The notes beneath the pieces are model-generated. The model searched no databases and had not been told where the DNA came from. It was given only the letters and a program-made list of their open reading frames with translations. From an uncultured Clostridia bacterium (lineage in GTDB: Bacteria > Bacillota > Clostridia > Peptostreptococcales > Anaerovoracaceae): 17,037 nt of DNA. The position numbers and the translations under genes were made by a program. Positions 1 to 8,313 of this stretch are shown here, piece by piece. Each line of letters begins with the position of its first letter. The first letter of the stretch is position 1. Where the stretch lies: positions 1 to 17,037 of the forward strand of contig CAKQNZ010000029.1 of assembly GCA_934255435.1 (NCBI GenBank), read 5' to 3'.

Positions 1-64
1 GGGTTTTGCCATAGTGGTCCGGGGGCCGCCGGTACTGATCTTTTCTTAATCTTTTTATATATCG

Positions 65-94
65 AAAAGACTCCGGCCGATACCGAAGTCTTTT
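65..94 (-). terminator. Terminator downstream of pflA, probably bidirectional
   Basis: Arms 65-76 and 83-94 form a 12-bp stem around a 6-base loop, with one G-U wobble when read on the minus strand. The ends of the stem are A-rich and T-rich in both directions, so either strand would finish in a U tract. It lies 41 bases beyond the pflA stop codon. The outer bases 1-64 hold no gene that I can see. Confidence 0.75.
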
Positions 95-134
95 CTGTTT
101 TCTGTATTATTATGTTTATGAAAGATGTGTATTC

Positions 135-908
135 TTAACCCGCTTTTACTGTTCTGGAACCCGTCTGTCCCGACAGTGCTCCATTGAACATGAGTTTTTC
201 CTGCAGCGACGATGACAGTACGGCAAGTTTTCCGCTGTCCATCTGCGGTACGCCTTCAAGTCTGTATCTGATACCCAGTGTTTCGTATTTATGCAGTGCC
301 ATTGTGTGATACCCCAGGAGCTCTGCCTTGTGCAGATTCCCCGAAGTATGCTCCTTTATGAACTCTGCCAGCTCTCCGATATTTTCCTCGGTGTCATTGA
401 TCCCCGGGACTATCACCTGTCTTATCCATACCGGTGTATCGTGATGCTCTGCCATCTCCATTACCCTAAGCAGCGTTTCCTGATCACATCCGCTTATTTC
501 CGTGAATTTACCGCTGTCGCTGTGTTTTACATCAAGAAGGAGCATCTGTGCCTCCGCTATGATATCTTCGGTGTACTCGTCGATATACGTGCCGCTGGTA
601 TCAATTACAGTTCCTATATTGTGCAGCTTCAACTGTCTTATGGCGTCAAGGACGAACTCTCCCTGCATGAGCGGTTCGCCGCCGGAAAATGTGACTCCGC
701 CGTCTTTGCCGTAATAGTCTCTGCCACGTTCAGCCCAGTGGATGATCTCATCCATGTCAACCTGTCTGCCTCCGCCGCAGTTCCAGGTATCGGGATTGTG
801 GCAGTACAGACATCTTGCCGGACAACCCTGCATGAAAAACACCGTCCTTATTCCCGGACCATCTACGGCTCCGAATGATTCTATGGAATGTAATCTCCCT
901 GTACTCAT
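135..908 (-). CDS. pflA: Pyruvate formate-lyase activating enzyme (radical SAM)
   Basis: This radical-SAM enzyme installs the glycyl radical on pyruvate formate-lyase, using S-adenosylmethionine and a 4Fe-4S cluster under anaerobic conditions in the cytoplasm. With the start at 908 the protein has 257 residues. The cluster motif CPARCLYC places cysteines at 29, 33 and 36, and the preceding GPGIRTVFFMQG is typical of PflA. An FSGGEP glycine-rich SAM-binding segment follows. The upstream in-frame ATG at 950 is rejected because 908 has GGAGGC at a good distance (915-920) and the family's usual N-terminus begins near this Met. The gene follows pflB on the same strand after 86 bases and is closed by the hairpin at 65-94. 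Identity is seen directly from the motifs and from its neighbour; substrate PflB rather than another glycyl-radical enzyme is inferred from adjacency. Confidence 0.95.
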   Translation of the reverse strand: MSTGRLHSIESFGAVDGPGIRTVFFMQGCPARCLYCHNPDTWNCGGGRQVDMDEIIHWAERGRDYYGKDGGVTFSGGEPLMQGEFVLDAIRQLKLHNIGTVIDTSGTYIDEYTEDIIAEAQMLLLDVKHSDSGKFTEISGCDQETLLRVMEMAEHHDTPVWIRQVIVPGINDTEENIGELAEFIKEHTSGNLHKAELLGYHTMALHKYETLGIRYRLEGVPQMDSGKLAVLSSSLQEKLMFNGALSGQTGSRTVKAG

Positions 909-955
909 TTTGCTGCCTCCCGTTTCTTCTTTGATAGTTATGGCCTGCAAAGCGC

Positions 956-979
956 CCCGCCGGGCATCCTCCCGGCAGG
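956..979 (-). other. Intercistronic hairpin between pflB and pflA
   Basis: Arms 956-964 and 971-979 pair over 9 bp (one G-U in the transcript) with a 6-base loop, very G+C-rich. There is no U tract after it on the minus strand, so it is unlikely to be a strong terminator. Possible roles are protection of the pflB 3' end or partial attenuation, which would keep the activase below the abundant lyase. The stem is seen; the role is inferred. Confidence 0.5.
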
Positions 980-994
980 ACTTCTATGATGACA

Positions 995-3226
995 TCAGAT
1001 AGCCTGATGGAATGTTCTTTCGATGACTTCCTTCTGATGTTCCTTTGAAAGTGCATTGAATCTTACTGCATATCCCGAAACTCTGATAGTCAGGCTTGGG
1101 TACTTCTCAGGGTGATGATATGCATCGATCAGTGTTTCTCTGTTGAGAACGTTTACGTTGAGGTGGTGTGCTCCGTGATGGAAGTAGCCTGTCATAAGTT
1201 TCACCAGAACGTCTTTTCTCTCCTCTTCATTCTTGCCCAGTGAATCAGGGTTGATGCTGAATGTGTTGGAGATACCGTCTCTGCATGTGTTCCAGTCGAT
1301 CTTTGCAACTGAGTTCAGTGAAGCGATAGCGCCGTGAGTGTCTCTGCAGTGCATAGGATTTGCACCAGGTGCGAACGGTGCCTTCGCTCTTCTGCCGTCA
1401 GGAGTGTTTCCTGTCTTCTTGCCATACATTACGTTTGAAGTGATAGTCAGTACGGAAAGTGTTATCTCTGCATTTCTGTATGCCGGATGCTTTCTGAGCT
1501 CAGCGATGGACTTTTCACTGATAGCAACTGCCAGGCTGTCAACTCTGTCGTCGTCGTTTCCGTATTTAGGGAATTCGCCTTCGATCTTGTAGTCAACGAT
1601 AACGCCGTTGTCATCTCTTACAGGATAAACCTTTGCATATTTGATAGCTGAAAGTGAGTCAGCTGCTACTGAGAATCCTGCTACTCCGAATGCCATCAGT
1701 CTCTTTATCTCTGAATCCAGGAACGCCATCTGTGATCTTTCATAATCGTATTTATCGTGCATGAAGTGGATGATGTTCATGATCCTCGCGTATACGCCCA
1801 TCAGCCATTCGAGGTAGATGTTGTATCTTCTCCATACTTCGTCGAAGTCAAGAGGACCGTCGCCCATTGGCTCCATCTGAGGTCCCAGGTGCTCACCTGT
1901 TCTCTCATCGATACCGCCGTTGATAGCCAGGAGCAGGCACTTTGCAAGGTTGCATCTTGCTCCGAAAAACTGCATCTGCTGGCCCATCTGGATAGCTGAT
2001 ACGCAGCATGCGATGGAGTAGTCGTCTCCGTATGCAGGTCTCATCTTGTCATCGTTCTCATACTGGATAGAGTCTGTATCTATTGAGATCTGCGCGCAGA
2101 ATCTCTTGAACGGTTCAGGGAGTCTCTCTGACCAGAGAACCGTGAGATTCGGCTCAGGAGCAGGTCCCAGGTTGTAAAGAGTGTTCAGTACTCTGTAAGT
2201 GTTCTTTGTAACTCTGTGACGTCCGTCTGCGCCTACGCCGCCCAGACCTTCTGTGATCCACATAGGGTCTCCGCCGAAAAGTTCGTTGTATTCCTTTGTT
2301 CTGAGGTGTCGTGCTACTCTCAGCTTCAGGATGAAGTCGTCCACGAATTCCTGGATCTGTTCTTCTGTGTATTTGCCTGACGCCAGGTCTCTCTCTGCGT
2401 ATATGTCGATGAATGTTGAAGTTCTTCCCAGTGACATTGCTGCACCGTTCTCTTCCTTGAGGCCTGCCAGGTATGCAAAGTATAACCACTGGATAGCTTC
2501 CTTGACATCGTTTGCCGGCTGTGAAATGTCGAATCCATAGTTCTGAGCCATGATCTTGATCTCTTTGAGAGCTGCGATCTGGTTCCATACTTCTTCTGCC
2601 AGTCTGATGTTTTCTTCGCTCATCACGTCTCTTGATGATATCTCATCGTGATCCTTCTGCTTTTCTTCGATGAGTCTGTCGATGCCGTAGAGTGCAGCTC
2701 TTCTGTAGTCCCCGATGATCCTGCCTCTGCCGTATGCATCAGGAAGTCCTGTGATGAATCCAAGATGTCTTGCTTTTCTCATCTCAGGGGAGTATGCCTT
2801 GAATACTCCGTCATTATGTGATGTTACGTACTTGAACATAAAATCTATTTCTTCAGGAAGTTTTTCGCCGTTTTCTTCCAGCTCCGATTTTACCATTCTG
2901 ATTCCGCCGAACGGGCATATACCTCTCTTGAGGGGTTCGTCTGTCTGAAGACCTACGATGATGTCCTTGCCTTTGACGATATAGCCCGGTTCGAATGCGT
3001 TGATCCTCATGATCCTGCTGGCGTCTACCTTGAGTGTGCCGCCGTTCTTTCTCTCTGCTTCGATGAGCTCCTTTACCTTTTCGTTGCATTCTGTTGTTCT
3101 TGCTGTAGGACCTGCCAGAAAGCTTTCGTCGCCTTCATATGGTGTGTAATTGAGTCTGATGAAGTCATCTACATTGATATCATCTGTCCATACACCAGTT
3201 TTGAATCCTTCCCACTGTTTGATCAT
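995..3226 (-). CDS. pflB: Formate acetyltransferase (pyruvate formate-lyase)
   Basis: This cytoplasmic glycyl-radical enzyme converts pyruvate and CoA to acetyl-CoA and formate, the main anaerobic route from pyruvate. The 743-residue length is close to the 760 of the E. coli enzyme. The paired active-site cysteines are C407-C408 in SIACCVSA. The radical glycine is G718 in RVSGYAV, 25 residues from the C-terminus, as the family requires. The start at 3226 has a GGAGGTG ribosome site 5-6 bases upstream. The gene leads a two-gene unit with pflA and has a promoter at 3318-3346. Conserved Cys-Cys and C-terminal glycine separate it from glycerol or choline glycyl-radical lyases. No frameshift or missing residue was seen. 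Confidence 0.98.
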   Translation of the reverse strand: MIKQWEGFKTGVWTDDINVDDFIRLNYTPYEGDESFLAGPTARTTECNEKVKELIEAERKNGGTLKVDASRIMRINAFEPGYIVKGKDIIVGLQTDEPLKRGICPFGGIRMVKSELEENGEKLPEEIDFMFKYVTSHNDGVFKAYSPEMRKARHLGFITGLPDAYGRGRIIGDYRRAALYGIDRLIEEKQKDHDEISSRDVMSEENIRLAEEVWNQIAALKEIKIMAQNYGFDISQPANDVKEAIQWLYFAYLAGLKEENGAAMSLGRTSTFIDIYAERDLASGKYTEEQIQEFVDDFILKLRVARHLRTKEYNELFGGDPMWITEGLGGVGADGRHRVTKNTYRVLNTLYNLGPAPEPNLTVLWSERLPEPFKRFCAQISIDTDSIQYENDDKMRPAYGDDYSIACCVSAIQMGQQMQFFGARCNLAKCLLLAINGGIDERTGEHLGPQMEPMGDGPLDFDEVWRRYNIYLEWLMGVYARIMNIIHFMHDKYDYERSQMAFLDSEIKRLMAFGVAGFSVAADSLSAIKYAKVYPVRDDNGVIVDYKIEGEFPKYGNDDDRVDSLAVAISEKSIAELRKHPAYRNAEITLSVLTITSNVMYGKKTGNTPDGRRAKAPFAPGANPMHCRDTHGAIASLNSVAKIDWNTCRDGISNTFSINPDSLGKNEEERKDVLVKLMTGYFHHGAHHLNVNVLNRETLIDAYHHPEKYPSLTIRVSGYAVRFNALSKEHQKEVIERTFHQAI

Positions 3227-3282
3227 AATGCACCTCCAAAATCATTTTAAAACTCTCTCTGAGTCGTAATCATATATATTTT

Positions 3283-3312
3283 CAGAATTCATAGTCTGTG
3301 TTCTGAATTCTG
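3283..3312. promoter_or_regulatory. Inverted repeat at the pflB transcription start
   Basis: CAGAATTC (3283-3290) and GAATTCTG (3305-3312) are perfect 8-bp inverted copies separated by 14 bases. They lie just downstream of the pflB -10 element and cover the expected start of transcription near 3311. This is where a repressor would block initiation; it could also fold as a hairpin at the very 5' end of the mRNA. The symmetry is seen; the role is inferred. Confidence 0.5.
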
Positions 3313-3317
3313 TATAC

Positions 3318-3346
3318 ATGATACGTCTAAAAACAATTTTCGTCAA
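3318..3346 (-). promoter_or_regulatory. pflB promoter, sigma-A type
   Basis: On the minus strand TTGACG (3341-3346) is followed after exactly 17 bases by TATCAT (3318-3323). Each hexamer is one mismatch from consensus. Transcription would start near 3311, giving a leader of about 85 bases before the pflB ATG at 3226. No alternative promoter of equal quality was found between it and the gene. Confidence 0.8.
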
Positions 3347-3393
3347 TCTTATTCGGTCATAAATTATGTTCTTTTTTTAATGCTATAATGTAC

Positions 3394-3538
3394 TGTTTTC
3401 AATACTTTGAGCGTATCAATACTGACTCTTTCCTCCATCTTTAGAGCAAATAGATTATACTTTTCAGAGTATTCTTTTGTATTTTAAACGTACTCAGAGC
3501 TTATTTTTACAGCAAACAAGTACAGTTTTCAGTTAATT
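3394..3538. repeat. Three TTTTCAR boxes 65 bp apart upstream of pflB
   Basis: TTTTC followed by AG or AA occurs at 3396, 3461 and 3526, two intervals of exactly 65 bp. Read on the minus strand, about 30 bases after each box are also alike (TGAAAA, then a GTA-type segment, then GC and TAAA), after which similarity fades. The boxes at 3459-3473 and 3524-3538 each match the published CodY consensus AATTTTCWGAAAATT at 12 of 15 positions; the third, 3394-3408, matches only 9. They lie about 85 to 230 bases upstream of the predicted pflB start, and also upstream of the divergent gene at 3817. CodY binding is inferred, and it is not known that this organism has CodY. Confidence 0.45.
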
Positions 3539-3646
3539 TTTTGACAAACATACTGTATATGCAGCCAAAAACCTGCAGGGTCAGGTCCGGACACAAACAC
3601 CTGCGCATCACAGCTCCTCCTGTCTCCCGCAGAAAAAGTTCCAGCA

Positions 3647-3675
3647 CTGTAAAAACATATATGTTCCATTTACAG
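3647..3675. promoter_or_regulatory. Palindromic element in the pflB / AI-2E gene divergent region
   Basis: CTGTAAA (3647-3653) and TTTACAG (3669-3675) are perfect inverted arms that enclose a second perfect 12-bp palindrome, AACATATATGTT (3654-3665), plus three bases. It lies 89 bases upstream of the -35 of the plus-strand gene. It could be an operator or a cruciform-forming site. In the rest of the gene-free stretch 3539-3763 I see no gene, RNA or other repeat. Confidence 0.35.
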
Positions 3676-3763
3676 GCCTCTATGTATGAAATGCATCTGC
3701 TGCGTTCACTATCTTTTATAGAAGCTATGGGGTCTTTGTTCTTAAGGCGGGCACTCGTATGCC

Positions 3764-3792
3764 TTGCGTGGCAGACTGCATTAGTATATAAT
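3764..3792 (+). promoter_or_regulatory. Promoter of the AI-2E family gene
   Basis: TTGCGT (3764-3769), a 17-base spacer, then a perfect TATAAT (3787-3792). Transcription would begin near 3799, leaving only about 18 bases of leader that hold the GGAGGA site. The short leader also argues that the in-frame upstream extension of this gene is not translated. Confidence 0.75.
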
Positions 3793-3816
3793 GGTACGAA
3801 AACCGGAGGAGAGACT

Positions 3817-5067
3817 ATGAAAAAGTTCAGAGAAATATTCAAAGACAAAACTTTTACAAAGGGCAGCATATTTATTGTTTTCAATGTTTTCCTGCTTTAT
3901 GTGCTTTATTTCATAATTAAAAATTTCGGTGTGATATCCGGCACTGCGGTAAAATGGGCGTCTGCCCTGCTGGATGCATTCTGGCCTCTTATACTGGGAC
4001 TGATACTGGCATATCTGCTGGACCCGATGGTCGGACTGATCTACCGGAAACTGATGAAAAAGATAATGAAGCTTCCCGATGATCCGGTGAAGGCTGAAAA
4101 AAGAAAAAATCTTTACCACTTCCTCAGTGTACTGCTTACCCTGCTTATCGTTTTAGCCGCAGTTGTTGCGATAATATACGGTATGGCAGTGCTGATCATA
4201 GGCAAAGTGGTTTTCGGCAGTCTCAGCGATACCGTCAAAGAACTCATATCAGGTTTCTCCGGGTACGAAACGATATTCCGCAGCTGGATAGCAACAAACA
4301 TTCCTGAGGGATTCGCCTCAGACAAACTTGCCGGTATTTCCGGCACGCTGATGAACTGGATCGGCGACAATGTCAATGCTGCATCAGTTATAGGATTTTT
4401 CACAAATATAGGCGGCAGCGTGGTGAACGTGGTGATCGCTGTGATAATAAGCATATATCTGATGAAAGACAAGCAGATGTTCCTGGGGCTGTGGAGAAAG
4501 TTCCTGCATCTTGTGATGCCTCAGAGGGGACATGCTGTTCTGACGGAAACTATGAGCGAGATAAACGGCGTGCTTTCAAAGTTCATAAGAGGTGCGCTGC
4601 TGGACTCGCTGATAATCGCCATACTTTCTGCTATAGGTCTTTCCATCATGGGGCTTGATGCAGCTGTATTCATCGGTATATTTGCCGGCATCGCAAATGT
4701 CATCCCATATTTCGGTCCCGTGCTGGGCATGATACCGGCGTTCCTGATGGGACTTTGTACCGGCGGTTTCTGGCATGGGGCGCTTGCAGTCATAATCCTC
4801 ATAGTCATACAGCAGATCGATGCCAACTTCATATATCCCAAGGTGGTGGGTTCCTCAACAGGTCTTCATCCGCTGGCAGTACTGCTGGCAGTCAGCGTGT
4901 TCGGGCATTTCGGCGGTATACTGGGGATGCTGCTGGCGGTGCCGGGAGCCGGCGTGATACAGATATTCGTGCTGAAATGGGCAAACAGGAAAGAGACTCG
5001 GCTCAAAAATGTCCCGGATGAACAAAGCGAGTCTGCCCCGTCTGATGATACAGATCAGAATGCTTAG
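3817..5067 (+). CDS. AI-2E / PerM family membrane transporter
   Basis: The product is a 416-residue polytopic membrane protein of the AI-2E (PerM, formerly UPF0118) family. Members have been linked to export of autoinducer-2 and, in other lineages, to Na+/H+ exchange; the substrate here cannot be told. Hydrophobic segments run through roughly residues 17-36, 47-67 and 100-130, then a soluble stretch, then a C-terminal membrane block. That block contains the diagnostic segments NVIPYFGPVLG, QQIDANFIYPKVVG and FGGILGMLLAVP. The tail after about residue 390 is polar and acidic. The start at 3817 is chosen for GGAGGA at 3805-3810 and for the promoter directly upstream. It is the only plus-strand gene, divergent from pflB and convergent with the beta-helix gene. 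Confidence 0.9.
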   Translation: MKKFREIFKDKTFTKGSIFIVFNVFLLYVLYFIIKNFGVISGTAVKWASALLDAFWPLILGLILAYLLDPMVGLIYRKLMKKIMKLPDDPVKAEKRKNLYHFLSVLLTLLIVLAAVVAIIYGMAVLIIGKVVFGSLSDTVKELISGFSGYETIFRSWIATNIPEGFASDKLAGISGTLMNWIGDNVNAASVIGFFTNIGGSVVNVVIAVIISIYLMKDKQMFLGLWRKFLHLVMPQRGHAVLTETMSEINGVLSKFIRGALLDSLIIAILSAIGLSIMGLDAAVFIGIFAGIANVIPYFGPVLGMIPAFLMGLCTGGFWHGALAVIILIVIQQIDANFIYPKVVGSSTGLHPLAVLLAVSVFGHFGGILGMLLAVPGAGVIQIFVLKWANRKETRLKNVPDEQSESAPSDDTDQNA

Positions 5068-5079
5068 TTCTGAGCCCGG

Positions 5080-5095
5080 GCTGCCGGCAGGCAGC
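5080..5095 (+). other. Small hairpin just after the AI-2E gene
   Basis: GCTGCC (5080-5085) and GGCAGC (5090-5095) pair around a GGCA loop, 13 bases after the stop codon. The following bases are not T-rich enough for a classic terminator. It may help the larger structure at 5136-5185 end plus-strand transcripts. Confidence 0.35.
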
Positions 5096-5135
5096 AGGAA
5101 ATATTTTCAGCCGAAACTTTATCTTTGATGAAAAA

Positions 5136-5185
5136 ATACCCCCTGGACAGACTCTGGCCGTTTGCCTTGTCTGCTCAGGGGGTAT
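5136..5185 (-). terminator. Shared terminator between convergent genes
   Basis: ATACCCCCTG (5136-5145) pairs perfectly with CAGGGGGTAT (5176-5185), and an inner 5-bp helix CAGAC/GTCTG (5148-5152 with 5169-5173) extends the stem. On the minus strand it ends in six T residues (5131-5136), a strong Rho-independent signal for the beta-helix gene that stops at 5240. On the plus strand the tail is weaker, so it is less certain for the AI-2E gene. Confidence 0.8.
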
Positions 5186-5239
5186 CATATTGTTTACATG
5201 CCCTTGTCCCATTTCCGGTAATGTGCAGCTCATGTATCG

Positions 5240-7015
5240 TCAATAGGCTTTGACTGCGGACCACGGAGCGTAGACTCTCTTGCTGCCGTAGTCTTTATAC
5301 GCTCTGACTTTGTAGTAGTATACCGGTCCTCTCTTCGCTTTGATTTTTTTTGATTTGCCGGTGGTCGTCTTATATGTTGCTGCTATACTGGTCTTCGACC
5401 GGCTGGTGGATTTCGAGATCTGATATCCTGTCTCGCCGGATATGTTCTGCCATTTCACAGTCACATACTTGGAGTCGGTACGTTTCACTGACAGCTTGCC
5501 GACTTTTTTAAGTGTGTATATATCAGTCTTTTTCGAGCTGCGGCCTTTCATCAGTTCATAGTTCAGGCTGTCGCAGGCATATACGACGAAGCTGTACTTC
5601 TTTCCCTGGGAAAGTTTTTTCTTTGTCATTGAAAGTCCTGCGGTCCTGCCGAGATAGCTGTATTTTTTGTCTGAGGATTTTTTGTAGTACACCTGATATC
5701 CTGCGGCATCTTTGACTTTGCTCCAGGAAACCGTAACTGAATCATATGATCCCAGCTTTGATGTAACTTTCGCCGGTGCAGCTGTATTTTTATATACGAG
5801 CAGGCTGTTTGTAAGTTCTGTCTTCCAGCCTGCGGGCGTTACTCTGCAGCCTGATGCGATGCTTATACGGCTGCCGAAATCTGTGTCTGAAAACCAGTTG
5901 GCTGTGGCCGGACACTTTTCAGGCGACCGGAATTCACCCTTCGTTATGACAACGTTTGAAGTACCGTCGGGAGACTCATCAGCTATCATGATGGCAGGCG
6001 CTCCGTAATAAAAGCCGTCATTGACGCATATGCTGCCGCCACCATATGCAGTCAGCGCCGCATATACGGGTTCTGCGATCATGCCGTTTTCTTCCTGGTT
6101 CGTGATGACCGCCGAATCTTCAATATATGTGCTGCCTGCTGAGACTATGCCGTCACCGTAATTGGTCTCTATATATGAGCGTCTGATATCCAGCTTAGAC
6201 CCTGTATCTGCAAAGCACGCCTGATATCCTTCGATCTCATCATCATTGTTTTCAGCTATATCGAAAGCAGCGTGATATGAACACCTGTCCATCGTTACTT
6301 TGGAATCTTTCCCGGAAAATACGCCTACAGCTTCATCCTCAAGGGTGTACACTATGACGTTGTACAGATCCACCGTTGCGTTTTCCGCATACACTGCAAC
6401 GATAGGCTCACTGTCATCAGCAGGTGTGTCTTGTGTATCATCTGCCTTACCACTGCCGGCGATTATCCTGTAAAGGTTGCTGACTATACCGTTTTTTATC
6501 GTAACGTTTCCGGAGTATACCGCCGCTGCCACCTGAGCATCGTATGTACACAGTTCATGGCCTGCCAGATCTATGGTAAGACTGAAATCTGCCGGTCTGC
6601 TGTCATCCACTACCAGACATCCTTCAGAGTCTGTATCCTTCAGCAGTTTTACGGTATCTCCGCTTGCTGCAGCATCGACAGCTGCTTTCAGCGTTTCATA
6701 TCGTTCATCGCCGATGGACGCAGCATATTCAGTTTCGTTGGTTTGTGCTGCAAACTGCCTCTCCTTATGATCCTTTTCCAGTTTTGTGTCCGCACCTCTG
6801 CCTTTTTTCAGACTGCTGCGGTCAGGAAGATTCTGAAGTGCCATAGATACTGCAGCTTTTCTGTGTTTTCCAGCTATACGGCTTCTGTCTGCAGCATATC
6901 CTGATATGCCTGATTTTTCGTTATTACGATCGATGCTGCCAGCAAACACCGGTGCGGGCATTGATGTGAATATCATGCACAGGCTTACTGCTATAACCAG
7001 AAATTTCTTTTTCAT
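5240..7015 (-). CDS. Secreted beta-helix protein with two fibronectin type III-like domains
   Basis: The 591-residue product starts with a Sec signal peptide: KKK, a hydrophobic core, and a likely cleavage after VFA at residue 25. A low-complexity, lysine-rich linker follows. From about residue 100 to 370 the sequence resembles a right-handed parallel beta-helix: an opening ETLKAAVDAAASGDTVKLL, then repeated short strands with buried-type residues. Residues about 412-501 and 502-591 look like two fibronectin type III-like modules (VTVSWSKVKDAAGYQVYY and VTVKWQNISGETGYQIS). There is no LPXTG sorting signal or C-terminal membrane anchor, so it is probably released or held by charge. The start at 7015 has AGGAGGA upstream; the longer frame from 7108 overlaps malic enzyme and lacks such a site. 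It follows malic enzyme by only 40 bases. No catalytic residues are recognised; adhesin or glycan binding is a guess. Confidence 0.85.
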   Translation of the reverse strand: MKKKFLVIAVSLCMIFTSMPAPVFAGSIDRNNEKSGISGYAADRSRIAGKHRKAAVSMALQNLPDRSSLKKGRGADTKLEKDHKERQFAAQTNETEYAASIGDERYETLKAAVDAAASGDTVKLLKDTDSEGCLVVDDSRPADFSLTIDLAGHELCTYDAQVAAAVYSGNVTIKNGIVSNLYRIIAGSGKADDTQDTPADDSEPIVAVYAENATVDLYNVIVYTLEDEAVGVFSGKDSKVTMDRCSYHAAFDIAENNDDEIEGYQACFADTGSKLDIRRSYIETNYGDGIVSAGSTYIEDSAVITNQEENGMIAEPVYAALTAYGGGSICVNDGFYYGAPAIMIADESPDGTSNVVITKGEFRSPEKCPATANWFSDTDFGSRISIASGCRVTPAGWKTELTNSLLVYKNTAAPAKVTSKLGSYDSVTVSWSKVKDAAGYQVYYKKSSDKKYSYLGRTAGLSMTKKKLSQGKKYSFVVYACDSLNYELMKGRSSKKTDIYTLKKVGKLSVKRTDSKYVTVKWQNISGETGYQISKSTSRSKTSIAATYKTTTGKSKKIKAKRGPVYYYKVRAYKDYGSKRVYAPWSAVKAY

Positions 7016-7055
7016 GGCTATGTCCTCCTTCTGTATATGCAGAATACGACGGGCA

Positions 7056-8222
7056 TTATTTTTCCTGCTGCTTCTGCCATGCTTCTGCTGCTGCTTCTGC
7101 AACTGCATCTGCTGCTCCCGGATGGAATGCGCTCGGGATTATATAGTCTGCTCTCAGTTCTTCATCCTTGATCAGACCTGCCAGTGCAAAGGCTGCGGCT
7201 GTCTTCATCTCTTCGGTGATGCGTTTTGCTCTGGCTGCCAGTGCTCCCTTGAAAAGTCCGGGGAATATAAGTACATTGTTTATCTGGTTAGGATGATCGG
7301 ATCTTCCTGTGCCTACGACTGCTGCGCCGGCTTCCTTTGCCAGATCCGGCTGGATCTCCGGTTCAGGGTTGGCCATTGCAAAAATTATAGCGTCCTTGTT
7401 CATGGTCTTCACCATATCCTGCGTCAGTACCTTTGCTGCTGATACACCGATGAACAGATCCCTGCCCTTTACAGCTTCTGCAAGGGTCCCTGTTACCTGA
7501 TTTTCGTTGGTTATTGCTGCAAGACGCTTCTTGGCTTCGTTGAGGTCGCTCCTGTCTCTTGTGAGTATGCCCTTGCTGTCACATGCCACGATATCCTTGA
7601 TGCCCAGATTCAGCAGCATCCTTGCGATGGCTGTTCCTGCAGCTCCGGCGCCGTTTATAACAGCTGTCATCTCATTGAGGTTACGTCCTGTCAGCTTCGC
7701 AGCATTGATGACTGCTGCAGAAACAACTACAGCTGTACCGTGCTGGTCATCGTGGAACACCGGGATATCCACTGCCGCCTGAAGTTTTTCTTCGATCTCG
7801 AAACACCTCGGCGCTGATATGTCTTCGAGATTGATGCCGCCAAGGGTCGGCGAAATGTTTTTCACGATATTCACGATCTCATCCACGTCCTGTGTCTGAA
7901 GGCATATCGGGAATGCATCTATGCCTGCGAACTCTTTGAACAGCAGCGATTTGCCGTCCATCACAGGGATCGATGCCAGTCCTCCGATGTTGCCCAGTCC
8001 CAGTACTGCCGAGCCGTCTGAAACTACAGCTACTGTGTTGGATTTGTTAGTGTATCTGTATACATCTTCCGGATTTTCGTGTATCTTCCTGCATGGTTCT
8101 GCAACACCGGGAGTATATGCTGTGGAAAGGTCGTCCTTGTTTTCGACTTTCACTTTGCTTGCCACTGCCATCTTGCCCTTGTGTTCTTCATGCATCCGAA
8201 GCGATTCTTTGTAGTAATCCAT
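7056..8222 (-). CDS. Malic enzyme, oxaloacetate-decarboxylating (NAD(P)-dependent)
   Basis: Cytoplasmic enzyme converting L-malate to pyruvate and CO2 with reduction of NAD or NADP. At 388 residues it is the compact bacterial form without the phosphotransacetylase-like extension. Seen features are the catalytic tyrosine in AYTPGV (Y36), the catalytic lysine region in [12 protein letters not shown] (K91), metal ligands at E133-D134, FHDDQHGTA with D158-D159, and a Rossmann motif GAGAAG at 191-196. [10 protein letters not shown] near residue 310 is also typical. Cofactor preference cannot be read with confidence. The C-terminus is rich in alanine and glutamine. An AGGAG site precedes the ATG at 8222. 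It lies 91 bases after glnS and 40 before the secreted gene, with no clear promoter in either gap, so co-transcription is likely. It would supply pyruvate to pyruvate formate-lyase. Confidence 0.95.
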   Translation of the reverse strand: MDYYKESLRMHEEHKGKMAVASKVKVENKDDLSTAYTPGVAEPCRKIHENPEDVYRYTNKSNTVAVVSDGSAVLGLGNIGGLASIPVMDGKSLLFKEFAGIDAFPICLQTQDVDEIVNIVKNISPTLGGINLEDISAPRCFEIEEKLQAAVDIPVFHDDQHGTAVVVSAAVINAAKLTGRNLNEMTAVINGAGAAGTAIARMLLNLGIKDIVACDSKGILTRDRSDLNEAKKRLAAITNENQVTGTLAEAVKGRDLFIGVSAAKVLTQDMVKTMNKDAIIFAMANPEPEIQPDLAKEAGAAVVGTGRSDHPNQINNVLIFPGLFKGALAARAKRITEEMKTAAAFALAGLIKDEELRADYIIPSAFHPGAADAVAEAAAEAWQKQQEK

Positions 8223-8257
8223 TGCTTTGATTTTCTCCTGTTTCCTTGTTATGTTCA

Positions 8258-8304
8258 GCAGGCAGCTGAAACCGGATCATTTGCTTTGCCGGTGCGCTGC
8301 CTGC
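8258..8304 (-). other. Intercistronic hairpin between glnS and malic enzyme
   Basis: GCAGGCAGC (8258-8266) and GCTGCCTGC (8296-8304) are perfect 9-bp inverted arms, and CCGG (8272-8275) with CCGG (8289-8292) can continue the stem. On the minus strand no U tract follows, so read-through into malic enzyme is expected. The T-rich tail lies on the other side, where there is no plus-strand gene to end. It may set the relative amounts of the two messages. Confidence 0.5.
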
Positions 8305-8313
8305 AGTGTTTTA

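Noticed and set aside
291..878. 195-residue plus-strand open frame antisense to pflA
   Set aside because: Shadow of pflA; composition is that of an antisense frame and no start signal is present.
3227..3346. Rex or FNR-type redox operator at the pflB promoter
   Set aside because: No TTGTGAAN4TTCACAA or TTGATN4ATCAA-like site could be found; only the unrelated CAGAATTC inverted repeat is present.
3381..3389. Extended -10 element TGCTATAAT on the plus strand
   Set aside because: No -35 at a suitable distance and more than 400 bases before the only plus-strand gene, which has a better promoter at 3764-3792.
3541..3816. In-frame upstream extension of the AI-2E gene from a TTG at 3541
   Set aside because: It would precede the promoter at 3764-3792, and the ATG at 3817 has an ideal GGAGGA site; the added residues do not resemble the family.
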